Positions 9,312 to 17,424 of a stretch of DNA of 51,314 nt are shown one piece after another. Under the pieces are notes generated by a model. It searched no databases and was not told where the DNA came from. It worked only from the letters and a program-made list of their open reading frames with translations. Positions within the stretch are counted from its first letter, which is position 1; every line of letters starts with the position of its first letter. Both the position numbers and the translations under genes were made by a program. The stretch comes from a virus: the IMG/VR virus record IMGVR_UViG_3300032285_004401, positions 1 to 51,314 of that record; one strand, given 5' to 3'.

Positions 9312-10232
9312 TTAGTAATCATTATTTTCCTTTAAAAAAGATTCAGCAATATGCATATGCATGTGTGAATTAAAATGACCAATATAATTTTTATAATGAT
9401 CTTCCGCATAAAAATATCTTTCTCCCCAAATATCTTTATACTCTTGATGACATTCTGGATCATCTATATTAGTTTTTTCTAGACTGTTATATCTTTTAAA
9501 TTTATAAATATCAACTTCTATAAAATTTAAAAATGATTGTTTGTTTTTTTCTTTAATTTTTTTAATAATATTAATTGAATTTTTGCCCCAAATAGAATAT
9601 ATTAAGTTAATCCCAGCTTCTTTACAATACATTTCTAAATTTAATATTGAATGACAATTTATATATAAGATTGATTCATTTGGAAATACATCACTTATTT
9701 TATGAGGAATTTTAGAAAATTTAGGTCTTTCTGATGCTACATCTGATCCAAATTCATTTGCATATGCAAAATTAAACCCAAAATAATTTTCATTATTTAA
9801 AATATTATTGATGTTTGGTAAATGTATTCTATTTAAATCTGGAAAAAGAATAAAAATATTTTTTGGATTTCCAAATTTTTTAATATAAGCAAAAATATTT
9901 TGCACAATAGTATTAATTGCTCCGCCTACTACAGAAATATTTTGATATTCACTATTTATATTTTTTGATAAAATATCAGCCCAAGTTTCATTTTGAGGAA
10001 CTCCTAATCCAAAAGAATGTGAACACCCAGATATTAAAATATTACATTTTGGTGAAAATTCTTGAGACCGATATCCCATGCTATTGTATTTATATTCTAT
10101 ATTTGGACTTGCTATAAAAAGATTATCTTCCCTAATAGTTTCAAAACCAAATCTAGATTTAAAACCAAATTGAAAAAAATTATTTGATCCAAAAAATTGG
10201 ATATCTTCATCAGATAATCCATCCAATATCAT
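9312..10232 (-). CDS. SGNH/GDSL-like hydrolase or acyltransferase
   Basis: 306 aa, very AT-rich gene. Block I is ILISGCSHSFGLGV with candidate nucleophile Ser71; the block II Gly is in ISVVGGAIN (about 103), block III is FPDLNR (Asn134), and HFNSHMHMHIAESFL near the end could supply the catalytic His. Such domains deacetylate or O-acetylate sugars. The gene lies between a glycosyltransferase and a carbamoyltransferase, which supports glycan modification. The usual Asp-x-x-His is not clear, so activity is uncertain. Confidence 0.65.
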   Translation of the reverse strand: MILDGLSDEDIQFFGSNNFFQFGFKSRFGFETIREDNLFIASPNIEYKYNSMGYRSQEFSPKCNILISGCSHSFGLGVPQNETWADILSKNINSEYQNISVVGGAINTIVQNIFAYIKKFGNPKNIFILFPDLNRIHLPNINNILNNENYFGFNFAYANEFGSDVASERPKFSKIPHKISDVFPNESILYINCHSILNLEMYCKEAGINLIYSIWGKNSINIIKKIKEKNKQSFLNFIEVDIYKFKRYNSLEKTNIDDPECHQEYKDIWGERYFYAEDHYKNYIGHFNSHMHMHIAESFLKENNDY

Positions 10233-11222
10233 TTAAACTGGATCTTCATTTCTATGATATACGCAGTGTTGATAACCTTCTGTTTTATGATATTCAGGGT
10301 TATACTCTGTATATTTAACATCCATACCACTAGCTAAACAAAATTCTACAACCTGTTCTTTTGATATGTCCCCATAAATTCCTTTAAGATTTCCAGACAG
10401 CAGTAAGTTTAATTTAATCATAGATTGATCTGAATTATTCCAATAATCTTTTTTATTTTTATCCATCCACGGTCTGTGAGTAAGGTATCTTGGTTTTTCT
10501 TCTCCTGGATATTTCTTTACTGTATTGTGCCAGTATAGAATTTCAGGTGTTACAAAAAATCTCCAGCCCCTGCACCATGCTTGTACTGTTACATAAGGTT
10601 CTTCTCCATTAAAATTCATTTCTGGATCAAGCGGTACTTCTTGAACAAAAGATTTATCCGCAAAACACCAAGTAAAATGAACCCAATATCCTTCATGAAC
10701 ATCACCATCTTTTGGAGGATGAGTAGAGTTTGGAAACCAAAAACCTGGAATAAATCCTTCAGATATTTGTGGGTGATATAAGTTTTCTTCTATATTTAAT
10801 TGTGTATCATGTATTTTAATAGATCCATCTTCTGCAACTTCATAATCTGGACCACAATATGTAATGATTGGTTTTTCAGATTTTAATAAAGCTTTTTTGT
10901 ATTCATAAAGGCATGTTTCATCCCAATTTTCTGCAAAAAGTGTATGACCACAAATATAAAGTATGTAATCATAATCAAAATCAACTTTAGTTGTTAAATT
11001 TCTTGCCCACAAAATACCTCTATATTCAGACAAATCAAACTTTCTATATACAATTTGATTTTCTGGGATAAAGCTAAGATCTGAATAATTGCTTTCTTCA
11101 TCTTCTTCAACAATAGAAAAATATAAATTTTCTTTGTTTTTAGCATTATTATATGCACTTAAAACTGTTCCTTTTAAATCTTTTTCTTTATAAGCTATTA
11201 TAGATATTATTATTTTTGACAT
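10233..11222 (-). CDS. Glycosyltransferase, GlcNAc-transferase (Skp1-type, GT60-like)
   Basis: 329 aa. The N-terminus (IIISIIAYKEKDLKGTV) is a GT-A nucleotide-sugar fold. The layout matches the family named after Skp1 hydroxyproline GlcNAc-transferase (PF11397/GT60): LWARNL at 71-76, LYICGHTLFAENWDE at 88-102 in place of the family's DSHMRF...WD, then WVHFTWCFADKSF, FNGEEPYVTVQAWCRGW at 204-220 and the YWHN His232, ending in RYLTHRPW. Known family members put GlcNAc on hydroxyproline of Skp1. The canonical DSH is changed to CGH here, so metal binding may differ. Two genes downstream of the Thr-Pro-Pro-rich lectin and upstream of a prolyl-hydroxylase-like gene. Confidence 0.75.
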   Translation of the reverse strand: MSKIIISIIAYKEKDLKGTVLSAYNNAKNKENLYFSIVEEDEESNYSDLSFIPENQIVYRKFDLSEYRGILWARNLTTKVDFDYDYILYICGHTLFAENWDETCLYEYKKALLKSEKPIITYCGPDYEVAEDGSIKIHDTQLNIEENLYHPQISEGFIPGFWFPNSTHPPKDGDVHEGYWVHFTWCFADKSFVQEVPLDPEMNFNGEEPYVTVQAWCRGWRFFVTPEILYWHNTVKKYPGEEKPRYLTHRPWMDKNKKDYWNNSDQSMIKLNLLLSGNLKGIYGDISKEQVVEFCLASGMDVKYTEYNPEYHKTEGYQHCVYHRNEDPV

Positions 11223-11227
11223 TTACA

Positions 11228-11470
11228 CTACCACTTTCCTAAAGGACATGAAGCTTCTGCAAGTTTAGTTTTTGAAGGCATAAAACAACCACACTTTTTG
11301 CATTGTTTTGATAAAGATATTAATTCTGGACATGAATTACATATTTTCATTCTATTTTCTGCAACAATAGGCAAAGCCCATTCTGTTTTTGGATTTATTA
11401 AATCCCATGGCCTTGTGTCACCAAGATTTTTTTTATATTGTTGCCAAGGTGTTAGTTTTTCTTCTGACAT
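11228..11470 (-). CDS. Zinc-ribbon protein (DUF6171-like)
   Basis: 80 aa. Cysteines at 44, 47, 57, 60 and 75 in CNSCPEL, CKKCGCF and ASCPLGKW form a zinc ribbon of a kind often found beside tail and glycosyltransferase genes in phages of marine and freshwater bacteria (recalled pattern). The N-terminus has WQQYKKNLGDTRPWDL. It sits 5 bases from the glycosyltransferase and 3 bases from the preceding gene. Function unknown. Confidence 0.7.
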   Translation of the reverse strand: MSEEKLTPWQQYKKNLGDTRPWDLINPKTEWALPIVAENRMKICNSCPELISLSKQCKKCGCFMPSKTKLAEASCPLGKW

Positions 11471-11473
11471 TTA

Positions 11474-11689
11474 TTAAGCCTGTGGTCTTTTAAATTCTGT
11501 GCCGTCCCAAGTCCAGCCAGATTGAACTTCTGAATCATAAGGAATTTCAATAATTGTTGGTTCTGAAGAAAGAGCAGCTGCCAATGCTTTATTGTGATCA
11601 TATTTATCGCTTGAACCTGGCTCACCATCTTCAAAAGTTAAATCTGGACCAACTTCTCCGTCTATAACTAAAACAAACTTTCTTATCAT
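11474..11689 (-). CDS. Small acidic protein of unknown function
   Basis: 71 aa when started at the ATG at 11689, which has GGAG 8 bases upstream; an in-frame TTG at 11701 is too close to that site. Sequence MIRKFVLVIDGEVGPDLTF...SGWTWDGTEFKRPQ; the WTWDGTEF ending is typical of small phage structural proteins. A consensus promoter (TTGACA-N18-TATAAT) lies directly upstream, so this gene begins a new transcript covering the modification cassette. Confidence 0.65.
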   Translation of the reverse strand: MIRKFVLVIDGEVGPDLTFEDGEPGSSDKYDHNKALAAALSSEPTIIEIPYDSEVQSGWTWDGTEFKRPQA

Positions 11690-11715
11690 TTTTTTCTCCA
11701 ATATCTCTTTTACTG

Positions 11716-11745
11716 ATTATATCAGTAATTTATTATTTTTGTCAA
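11716..11745 (-). promoter_or_regulatory. Consensus sigma70-type promoter with palindromic operator
   Basis: On the minus strand: TTGACA (11745-11740), 18-base spacer, TATAAT (11721-11716), with TG before the -10. The -10 lies inside the palindrome TTACTGAT-ata-ATCAGTAA (about 11710-11728), so a repressor bound there would block it. It drives the 11689 gene and probably the whole glycan-modification cassette to its left. Confidence 0.75.
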
Positions 11746-11751
11746 GAACAA

Positions 11752-13113
11752 TTAACAAGCTACGCAACGTCCTCCAGAAACAATTCCTCCGCAACTACGG
11801 CAACAAGTAACACTGCTGAAACAATTGGTTACGCAATCGCAACCTGTAGGTGGGGTAACAGGTGGTGTAACAGGTGGTGTAACAGGTGGGGTTACAGGTG
11901 GTGTAACAGGTGGGGTAACAGGTGGGGTTACTGCAGGTGGGGTAACAGGTGGGGTTACTGCAGGTGGTGTAACAGGTGGGGTTACTGCAGGTGGGGTAAC
12001 AGGTGGGGTAACAGGTGGTGTAACAGGTGGGGTCACTGCAGCAGCATAAGGGGTAACTTGATTTGATGCTGTTGACATCGTACTATATCCATTTTGATTA
12101 TATGCATTTACTGTAAATTGATATGCAGTTCCTTGTACAAATGATCCCGTTACTGTCAGTGGATTGCCTTGTGACGTTACAGTAATATTAGTAATTGGAG
12201 AAGAAAGAACATAGTGTCCTTGTATTAATCTTCCGCCTGTAATTGCTGAGTCTGTATACGATAAACTTACCGTTGTATTACTTGTTCTTGTAGCAGTACC
12301 TATTGTTGGTGTGTTTGGAACATTTGTTGAAATAGTTCCGTATATTCCATTAAAAACAGAATAGTTTTGTGCAACTTCAGCAGCTGATAGTGCACGATTA
12401 TAAAGCATTACTGCTCCAATACTACCGCTATAAAATCTTTCTGGACTTGAAGAAAATCCATTGCCAACTGTAAGAGAAGGAATTTGTGTAGGCCATGTTG
12501 TATTAGATTCATTAAAAACTTGAGATGCATTTACATAGCCAATAGCTAAGTTTGTAGATGTGTTCCAAGTTACAGTAATTTGATACCAGGTGTCGGATGA
12601 GATGGAGCCAAATTGATGACTTGTTAGTGTGCCTGCGTCAGTACCAAATAACATTCCCATTGTTCCACTTGAACCAGTTGTTCCAGCTTGTTCAAATCTA
12701 AAACCAACATTTGACCCTTGAAAATGTGAATGTATTGGATTTCTATAATTGCTTACATCTGTGGAGTTCATCCAAAAAGATATTGTTCCTTGTGTATAAA
12801 AAGATCCAAAACTTGGAATTTGAAAAAGAGCATTATATCCAGGCAAAAATCTAAAAACATTACCATATGTACCTGCTCCAGGTTGTCCGTAATAATTATT
12901 CCAATTTAAAATATTTCTGCCATTGCCACTTAAATCGGTTCCATAAATATTAGTAGGTCTTAAATTGGGATCTATATAAAATTGTAATCCATCTTGTATT
13001 GGAGTTCTTTTAGTGAATGCATATAAATCTTCTTCTTGCCAAATTCCAGTTGACTCATATGTAAATAATGGTCCTAATGGTGCGTATATGCCTATTCTTC
13101 TGTTATTAGCCAT
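11752..13113 (-). CDS. LamG/FnIII lectin with Thr-Pro-Pro repeat linker and Cys-rich tail
   Basis: 453 aa. Residues about 40-255 are a concanavalin/LamG jelly roll (GLQFYIDPNLRPTN, QGTISFWMNSTD, WYQITVTWNTST, GSIGAVMLYNRALSAAEV), a carbohydrate-binding fold. A fibronectin-III-like domain follows (about 265-355, PNTPTIGTATRTSNTTVSLSY). Residues about 360-425 are repeats of VTPP and AVTPP. The last 28 residues hold nine Cys (CDCVTNCF, VTCCRSCGG, CVAC). It looks like a surface adhesin, with binding domain, rigid extensin-like stalk and disulfide or metal knot. It overlaps the next lectin gene and is probably displayed on the virion. Confidence 0.8.
   Translation of the reverse strand: MANNRRIGIYAPLGPLFTYESTGIWQEEDLYAFTKRTPIQDGLQFYIDPNLRPTNIYGTDLSGNGRNILNWNNYYGQPGAGTYGNVFRFLPGYNALFQIPSFGSFYTQGTISFWMNSTDVSNYRNPIHSHFQGSNVGFRFEQAGTTGSSGTMGMLFGTDAGTLTSHQFGSISSDTWYQITVTWNTSTNLAIGYVNASQVFNESNTTWPTQIPSLTVGNGFSSSPERFYSGSIGAVMLYNRALSAAEVAQNYSVFNGIYGTISTNVPNTPTIGTATRTSNTTVSLSYTDSAITGGRLIQGHYVLSSPITNITVTSQGNPLTVTGSFVQGTAYQFTVNAYNQNGYSTMSTASNQVTPYAAAVTPPVTPPVTPPVTPPAVTPPVTPPAVTPPVTPPAVTPPVTPPVTPPVTPPVTPPVTPPVTPPTGCDCVTNCFSSVTCCRSCGGIVSGGRCVAC
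11850..12042 (-). repeat. Coding minisatellite (12/15-bp VTPP/AVTPP units)
   Basis: Tandem 12-base units (forms of GTTACACCACCT on the coding strand), interrupted at three places by a 15-base unit that adds Ala and carries a CTGCA. The units are nearly identical, so copy number could change by slippage and alter linker length. It is part of the lectin reading frame; every unit is a multiple of three. Confidence 0.9.
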
Positions 13114-14042
13114 TATCTAACATACACCTCTACTCGGGCAGATCTATTAATTCCCGTCGTATCTTGACAACAACTAATTTTATCACCTGCAGAATAGCTT
13201 CCGAAACCTGTGTCCATACCAATTCCACCAGATACGTCATTAGAGCCTAAATAAATTGGTACTGGGGCTAAGCTAGGCCACAATCCTTCACCGTTTTCAT
13301 TCCAACCAAATCCCCACCTTACTCCTCCAGAAACCGAGTATCCTGGGAAAGGATAATAATTAAATCCATAAAATCTAACATCTACTTGACTACTAAATAC
13401 TCCAGAACCCCAACCAGAAAAAGTTTTAGCATCTCTTTTGAAGTAACCTGTTCCTCCAGAAGTACTGCCAACGCCTACGTTTGAATTAAAAAAATTAACA
13501 GGCTCTATTCTATTTGAATTAACATAAAAATTATTCTCTAGCCATGTCCAAACGCCTTGCCCAGTTATACTTCCGCCTGTTCCTGTGGTTATATCAGGCC
13601 AAATTGCAAGCAAATCTTTTGCTTTAAAATAATTAAAAGTGTGATATTTTGCATCAGCATTATTTCTTGTAACATCTGTTGGGTTTAATGTATTTGTTGT
13701 TGTCCAATAATTTGCACTATAGGAAAAAGTTGTTCCTGTTGTTGCTTTCATTGCCATCATCCATCCCCCGCCATCATAAGCCGAGTTCATTATGCAATAA
13801 ATTTGTGTTGGACCAACATTTGGCAAATTAATCCAATAGGCACCGTCCGTGTTATATCCAAAATCATTTTTAAGCTGTACTGCAGAAATTCCCGCTGTTG
13901 CAGCAGAAAGTCCATCTTTAACCCATGCGGAATTTGCATTAAGTCCCAGCTGATCTTGCATTTTAAAAATGCCTTTTGCTGTACCAGAACTTACTGTTGG
14001 ATTTCCAATATATCTATTGATTCCCGCATGGTTTTTAGTCAT
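13113..14042 (-). CDS. Fibrinogen-like (FReD/intelectin-type) lectin
   Basis: 309 aa. Residues 62-100 carry the start of a fibrinogen-related domain: DGAYWINLPN, IYCIMNSAYDGGGWMMAMK, followed by NYWTT. The C-terminal region (GGVRWGFGWNENGEGLWPS, GIGMDTGFGSYSAG, DKISCCQDTTGINRSARVEVYVR) resembles the ligand-binding end of intelectin-like proteins. Such domains recognise sugars or acetyl groups. The first 40 residues (NRYIGNPTVSSGTAKGIFKM) look like a tail-attachment segment. It overlaps the LamG lectin gene. Most likely a receptor-binding protein for the host surface glycan. Confidence 0.75.
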   Translation of the reverse strand: MTKNHAGINRYIGNPTVSSGTAKGIFKMQDQLGLNANSAWVKDGLSAATAGISAVQLKNDFGYNTDGAYWINLPNVGPTQIYCIMNSAYDGGGWMMAMKATTGTTFSYSANYWTTTNTLNPTDVTRNNADAKYHTFNYFKAKDLLAIWPDITTGTGGSITGQGVWTWLENNFYVNSNRIEPVNFFNSNVGVGSTSGGTGYFKRDAKTFSGWGSGVFSSQVDVRFYGFNYYPFPGYSVSGGVRWGFGWNENGEGLWPSLAPVPIYLGSNDVSGGIGMDTGFGSYSAGDKISCCQDTTGINRSARVEVYVR

Positions 14043-14044
14043 AA

Positions 14045-14404
14045 CTAGCTAAGTGTTTCGTATGAGCAAACAGCTTCTAAATATGAGTTAGCAGATGCTG
14101 TTAAACGAAGACTGTCCCCTTCTTGAAGATATATTCCAGTCGCTTTATCAATTACCACTAAAGAAGAACCTGCTGGAACAGAAATTAAATAAGCTAATCT
14201 GTAATCAACGCTACCTCTATAAACTGTTGCAGTAATTGTTGCTGCTGCCGTTCCATTAACATTTGCAACAACAAGGTTATTTACTTTTACAACTGTATTG
14301 CTTGCTGCAGTATTTGAAACAATAGCTGTTGCAGATGTTGTAACTTGTTGTACTGCAGTGCTTCCGCTAATATTAACAACGTTTACTATATTTGGTGCTG
14401 CCAT
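14045..14404 (-). CDS. Small beta-rich virion protein
   Basis: 119 aa, Ser/Thr/Ala/Val-rich with no Trp. IVNVVNISGSTAVQQVTTSATAIVSN then YRLAYLISVPAGSSLVVIDKATGIYLQEGDSLRL, the pattern of small phage head-fibre or baseplate proteins. It is similar in style to the 101-aa protein at 33478-33783 (same VPAGSS.VV / IPAASVVNF strand) and may be a distant paralogue. Lies between fibre genes. Confidence 0.65.
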   Translation of the reverse strand: MAAPNIVNVVNISGSTAVQQVTTSATAIVSNTAASNTVVKVNNLVVANVNGTAAATITATVYRGSVDYRLAYLISVPAGSSLVVIDKATGIYLQEGDSLRLTASANSYLEAVCSYETLS

Positions 14405-14405
14405 T

Positions 14406-14816
14406 TTATCCTCCGAATACTATTGCCATAGCAATAGACTTTCCCATTGTTGCTAGTGCTGCTGATGATGGTATTGTTGTGTTATTTATTGTTACTCCCG
14501 CAAGATTTGATATTGTTGTTCCTGGGGTTAAAGATGTTGATCCAAGTACTGGGTAAACAGCCCAACGAATACCGCCAGTTTGTGTGGCATCTGCAATTAA
14601 CAAAGTTCCATCTGCACCCACAGTTAAATTAAGATAATTTCCCTGAGATGTTCCAACAAGTATATCTCCTTTGGCATTATAAGCAAGCTTTTTGATATAT
14701 GCCGTATGTGGGTCTGCTGCAGCATTATGCGTAGATATAGCAGTTGGAATTTCAGAGTGCAACGCAAGAGAACTATTGCCAGTTAAGGCTATTCCTAAGT
14801 CATTAGCTCTTGTCAT
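14406..14816 (-). CDS. Short tail-fibre-like protein
   Basis: 136 aa. ADPHTAYIKKLAYNAKGDILVGTSQGNYLNLTVGADG is a standard phage tail-fibre shaft motif (HTAYI and the GDILVGT repeat). The C-terminus (ATMGKSIAMAIVFGG) is hydrophobic. It is too short for a full fibre and may be an adaptor or a shaft segment made as a separate chain. Preceded by its own extended -10. Confidence 0.7.
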   Translation of the reverse strand: MTRANDLGIALTGNSSLALHSEIPTAISTHNAAADPHTAYIKKLAYNAKGDILVGTSQGNYLNLTVGADGTLLIADATQTGGIRWAVYPVLGSTSLTPGTTISNLAGVTINNTTIPSSAALATMGKSIAMAIVFGG

Positions 14817-14838
14817 TACACACCTCTTTTACTAGTTA

Positions 14839-14847
14839 ATTATACCA
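14839..14847 (-). promoter_or_regulatory. Extended -10 promoter (TGGTATAAT)
   Basis: Minus-strand TGGTATAAT lies 23 bases ahead of the start at 14816, in the gap after the DUF401 permease. Weak -35. Probably restarts transcription for the two lectin genes. Confidence 0.45.
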
Positions 14848-14855
14848 TTTTAGGC

Positions 14856-15773
14856 TTATAATCCAGTTGTATATGTATGAACCAGGGCCACGGCTATTAC
14901 TGCTGCAACTACTCCAACTAATACCTTGTAATAGTCTTTAAAATCTGAGCCAAAAATACGCTTACCAATTATCATGCACTTATGCATAGGGGACAATATA
15001 TATCCCGCCCAATTAACTGCAAAAAGAATTGGAAGATACATTTGACCATAAATTGGAAGAAGGATTCCAAGAACTCCTGCAAATTTTCCGCTACTCCCAA
15101 GAATGAATGAAAGTACAAATGAGCCAATTAATGCAACAATCAAAAATGATGAATTTTGTCCATTACCTAAAGCACTTGCAATAGCGTCTCTATGATATCC
15201 AACAAAATTACCAAGAACCAAAAGTCCAGTTACAATAAGCAGTGTGATTATATTGTCTTTTACAATAGCTTTTGTGTCTAGCTTTTGAACTTCCCGCCTT
15301 GATCTAACATTAATTTCTACGTCATCTTCCTTGATCTTTCCAAAGATATACCATAGGGTGCATACGGCTACTGTTGCAAGTAATGGCCATGTTGATCCTA
15401 GAAATGACCAGTATCCAATATTAAGTGCTGCCATTGGCAGAATAACTGTTTTTTCTAGAGGAGACCAAAAATAGAAATGATGAGTTGCTAAATAATCAAT
15501 AACTCCATACTTCTTTCTACGCTCATCTCCGTGTACTGGTGCTAATGTATTTAAAACTCCAGCAGAAATAACTACACGACCATTAATTGGAAGAACTCCA
15601 GAAATGGCTGATGTAAGAGCAATTACTGCTCTTTTTGATTTTATTCTCTTTGCAATAAATGCATAAAGAGGTTGAAACACGTCATATTTACGTGCATAAT
15701 ATGAAAGAACCAATACGGTTCCAAGCATTAAAATGTAATACCATTCTTCGAATAGTATGTTAAGTGATGGCAT
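14856..15773 (-). CDS. DUF401-like integral membrane permease
   Basis: 305 aa with about 8 hydrophobic spans (YYILMLGTVLVLSYYA, LLATVAVCTLWYIF, NIITLLIVTGLLVLGNFV, FLIVALIGSFVLSFILG, LVGVVAAVIAVALVHT). SGVLPINGRVVISAGVLNTLAP and HHFYFWSPLEKTVILP near the first third, with GSSGKFAGVLGILLP later, resemble the paired re-entrant loops of DUF401 / ion-transporter-superfamily proteins. The substrate is unknown, possibly an organic acid. Unusual in a tail-gene block; it overlaps the U32/methyltransferase gene by 14 bases, so the two form one unit. Likely an auxiliary metabolic gene acting in the host membrane. Confidence 0.7.
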   Translation of the reverse strand: MPSLNILFEEWYYILMLGTVLVLSYYARKYDVFQPLYAFIAKRIKSKRAVIALTSAISGVLPINGRVVISAGVLNTLAPVHGDERRKKYGVIDYLATHHFYFWSPLEKTVILPMAALNIGYWSFLGSTWPLLATVAVCTLWYIFGKIKEDDVEINVRSRREVQKLDTKAIVKDNIITLLIVTGLLVLGNFVGYHRDAIASALGNGQNSSFLIVALIGSFVLSFILGSSGKFAGVLGILLPIYGQMYLPILFAVNWAGYILSPMHKCMIIGKRIFGSDFKDYYKVLVGVVAAVIAVALVHTYTTGL

Positions 15774-17424
15774 CTAATTTCTCCTTTGTAACTACCACTA
15801 TATAAAGCCCATTCCACCAATCTTTTTCAGATTCAATGTCGTTAAGGACCATTTTTGAATACAGTATACTTAATCCTGCTTTCTTAATACCATCTGCTGC
15901 ACCTTTTACAACCCCGTCCCAATTTGCATCATCAAATATAATAACGGCGGTATCAGCAAGACAATCTTTATAATATTGTACTGCATTTGCTGTATTAACA
16001 GGATCGTGGGGACCATCGTAAAAGAAAAACTTTACATCTTTAATATCAGATGTATTTACAGCAAACATATGAGAATCAAAGAGCATAACATCGTTGCCTT
16101 TGATATATGGTTTAATATTATTGATAAACTTATCTTTCTTATTCTCAACAATGTTAATGCCATCTTGTGTAACGGGTGTCACATCTTCTTTCCAATTGTC
16201 TACAAAATAAGCTTTTATACTATTATCTTTTAATGCTGCTGCTCCAGTAGATCCGAGATATGAGCCAACCTCTAAATATGATCCGAGCTTTCCAGCAAGT
16301 CCATTTATAAGTGATTGCACTCTAGTACTAGTTAATCCTGGAATATCAAGTTCTACTCTTCTGTTTACAGAATCAACTAGTTCTTGTGTGACTTGCATCA
16401 CAATAGGATCTTGAGTCTTGCCATATTTAGCATTATAAATCTTATCGCAAAAACCACAATCCCAGCAGTCAAACTTACAATTTTTAATCTTATTACGCCA
16501 TACATCAATAGGCTTATCTGCTAGATTTGTTTCTTCTAAGAAACCCTTAAATGATTCAAACAAGATTTCGTGACCTTCTCTGTACTTATCAATTATGTCC
16601 ATGGTTTCACGGAGTCTACTTGTAGATTCCCGCCCATGCATCTTTATAACATCTATGCCTAGGTCATTTAAGAACTCGTCCCAGTCAGCCTTCCAAGGGG
16701 GAAAATTAGCTGTTTTAAGGGGCATTGCGGGATCTTCATGATCCCACTTTGGACAAGATACACGACTGATTGGATCATTAAAGTATTGCGGGGTTGTAGA
16801 GATTCTTGTATTATTAAACTGATAATGTTCATCCATCATAATACAACCGCCAGCACAGCCTTCGTTTGCCAATAATGAAAGTTTAACTCCGTACTTTTCT
16901 TTAGCTTTTTTAAACCTTAAAAGTTTTTCGTGATCTCTCATCAAATCTCTATCAAGATTAATATAATTAAATCCTGCTTTTGCAAGCTTTTCAATATCTC
17001 TTGGCTCTGATACATTTCTGAGGATTGTGTTCTTTATAAATAACTCTGGAAAACTTGCTTGTATTTGACCTGTAGACACCCAATGTGTATGGGGTATTGT
17101 GACAGATCTTATTCCAGCCTCATAGACGGGTTTAAAGCTTTCTATCCATAGGTCTAGGTTTTGTTGTGAAGGTCTTACTTCAATATTGTTAAATACGGCG
17201 GAAGCGGTAATACCAGTAACCTCTTGGACATATGTAGCCATTCCAATAAGATAATTGTGGTCTTCTTCATTTTTAAACGTATCCCCCATAGCATCTTGAC
17301 TAAATGGGGGGATACGGCATGTAAAATAAAAATCGTATATTAGATCTTTATTCCGCTTGAGAAACTCCAGGAAGTTCTGAAAGTCTTTCTCCGTTAACTT
17401 TGGATTCAATGGCACTGAAAACAT
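15760..17424 (-). CDS. U32-peptidase-like barrel fused to SAM methyltransferase
   Basis: 554 aa. Residues 1-340 resemble the peptidase U32/UbiU family: MFSVPLNPKLT start, NEGCAGGC (Cys190, Cys194), EHYQFNNTR (His200), SCPKW (Cys224), and a Cys cluster at 316, 320, 323 and 326 that could hold an Fe-S centre. Residues about 360-554 are a class I methyltransferase: SYLEVGSYLGSTG at 382-394 (SAM motif I), AYFVDNW, FFFYDGPHD and VIIFDDANWDGV, as in Methyltransf_24/TylF-type domains. The start at 17424 lies 77 bases inside the preceding gene, an unusually long overlap. Substrate unknown; the fusion suggests a two-step modification of one target. Confidence 0.75.
   Translation of the reverse strand: MFSVPLNPKLTEKDFQNFLEFLKRNKDLIYDFYFTCRIPPFSQDAMGDTFKNEEDHNYLIGMATYVQEVTGITASAVFNNIEVRPSQQNLDLWIESFKPVYEAGIRSVTIPHTHWVSTGQIQASFPELFIKNTILRNVSEPRDIEKLAKAGFNYINLDRDLMRDHEKLLRFKKAKEKYGVKLSLLANEGCAGGCIMMDEHYQFNNTRISTTPQYFNDPISRVSCPKWDHEDPAMPLKTANFPPWKADWDEFLNDLGIDVIKMHGRESTSRLRETMDIIDKYREGHEILFESFKGFLEETNLADKPIDVWRNKIKNCKFDCWDCGFCDKIYNAKYGKTQDPIVMQVTQELVDSVNRRVELDIPGLTSTRVQSLINGLAGKLGSYLEVGSYLGSTGAAALKDNSIKAYFVDNWKEDVTPVTQDGINIVENKKDKFINNIKPYIKGNDVMLFDSHMFAVNTSDIKDVKFFFYDGPHDPVNTANAVQYYKDCLADTAVIIFDDANWDGVVKGAADGIKKAGLSILYSKMVLNDIESEKDWWNGLYIVVVTKEKLDAIT

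Noticed and set aside
11825-12049. Possible CRISPR or Gly-Gly-Val repeat protein on the plus strand
   Set aside because: Short units are contiguous without spacers, and the plus-strand frame is the complement of the VTPP repeats of the lectin.
17348-17424. Frameshift joining the 302-aa and 554-aa proteins
   Set aside because: Both reading frames are intact and the 554-aa protein has a natural start (MFSVPLN); a 77-base overlap is unusual but needs no frameshift.
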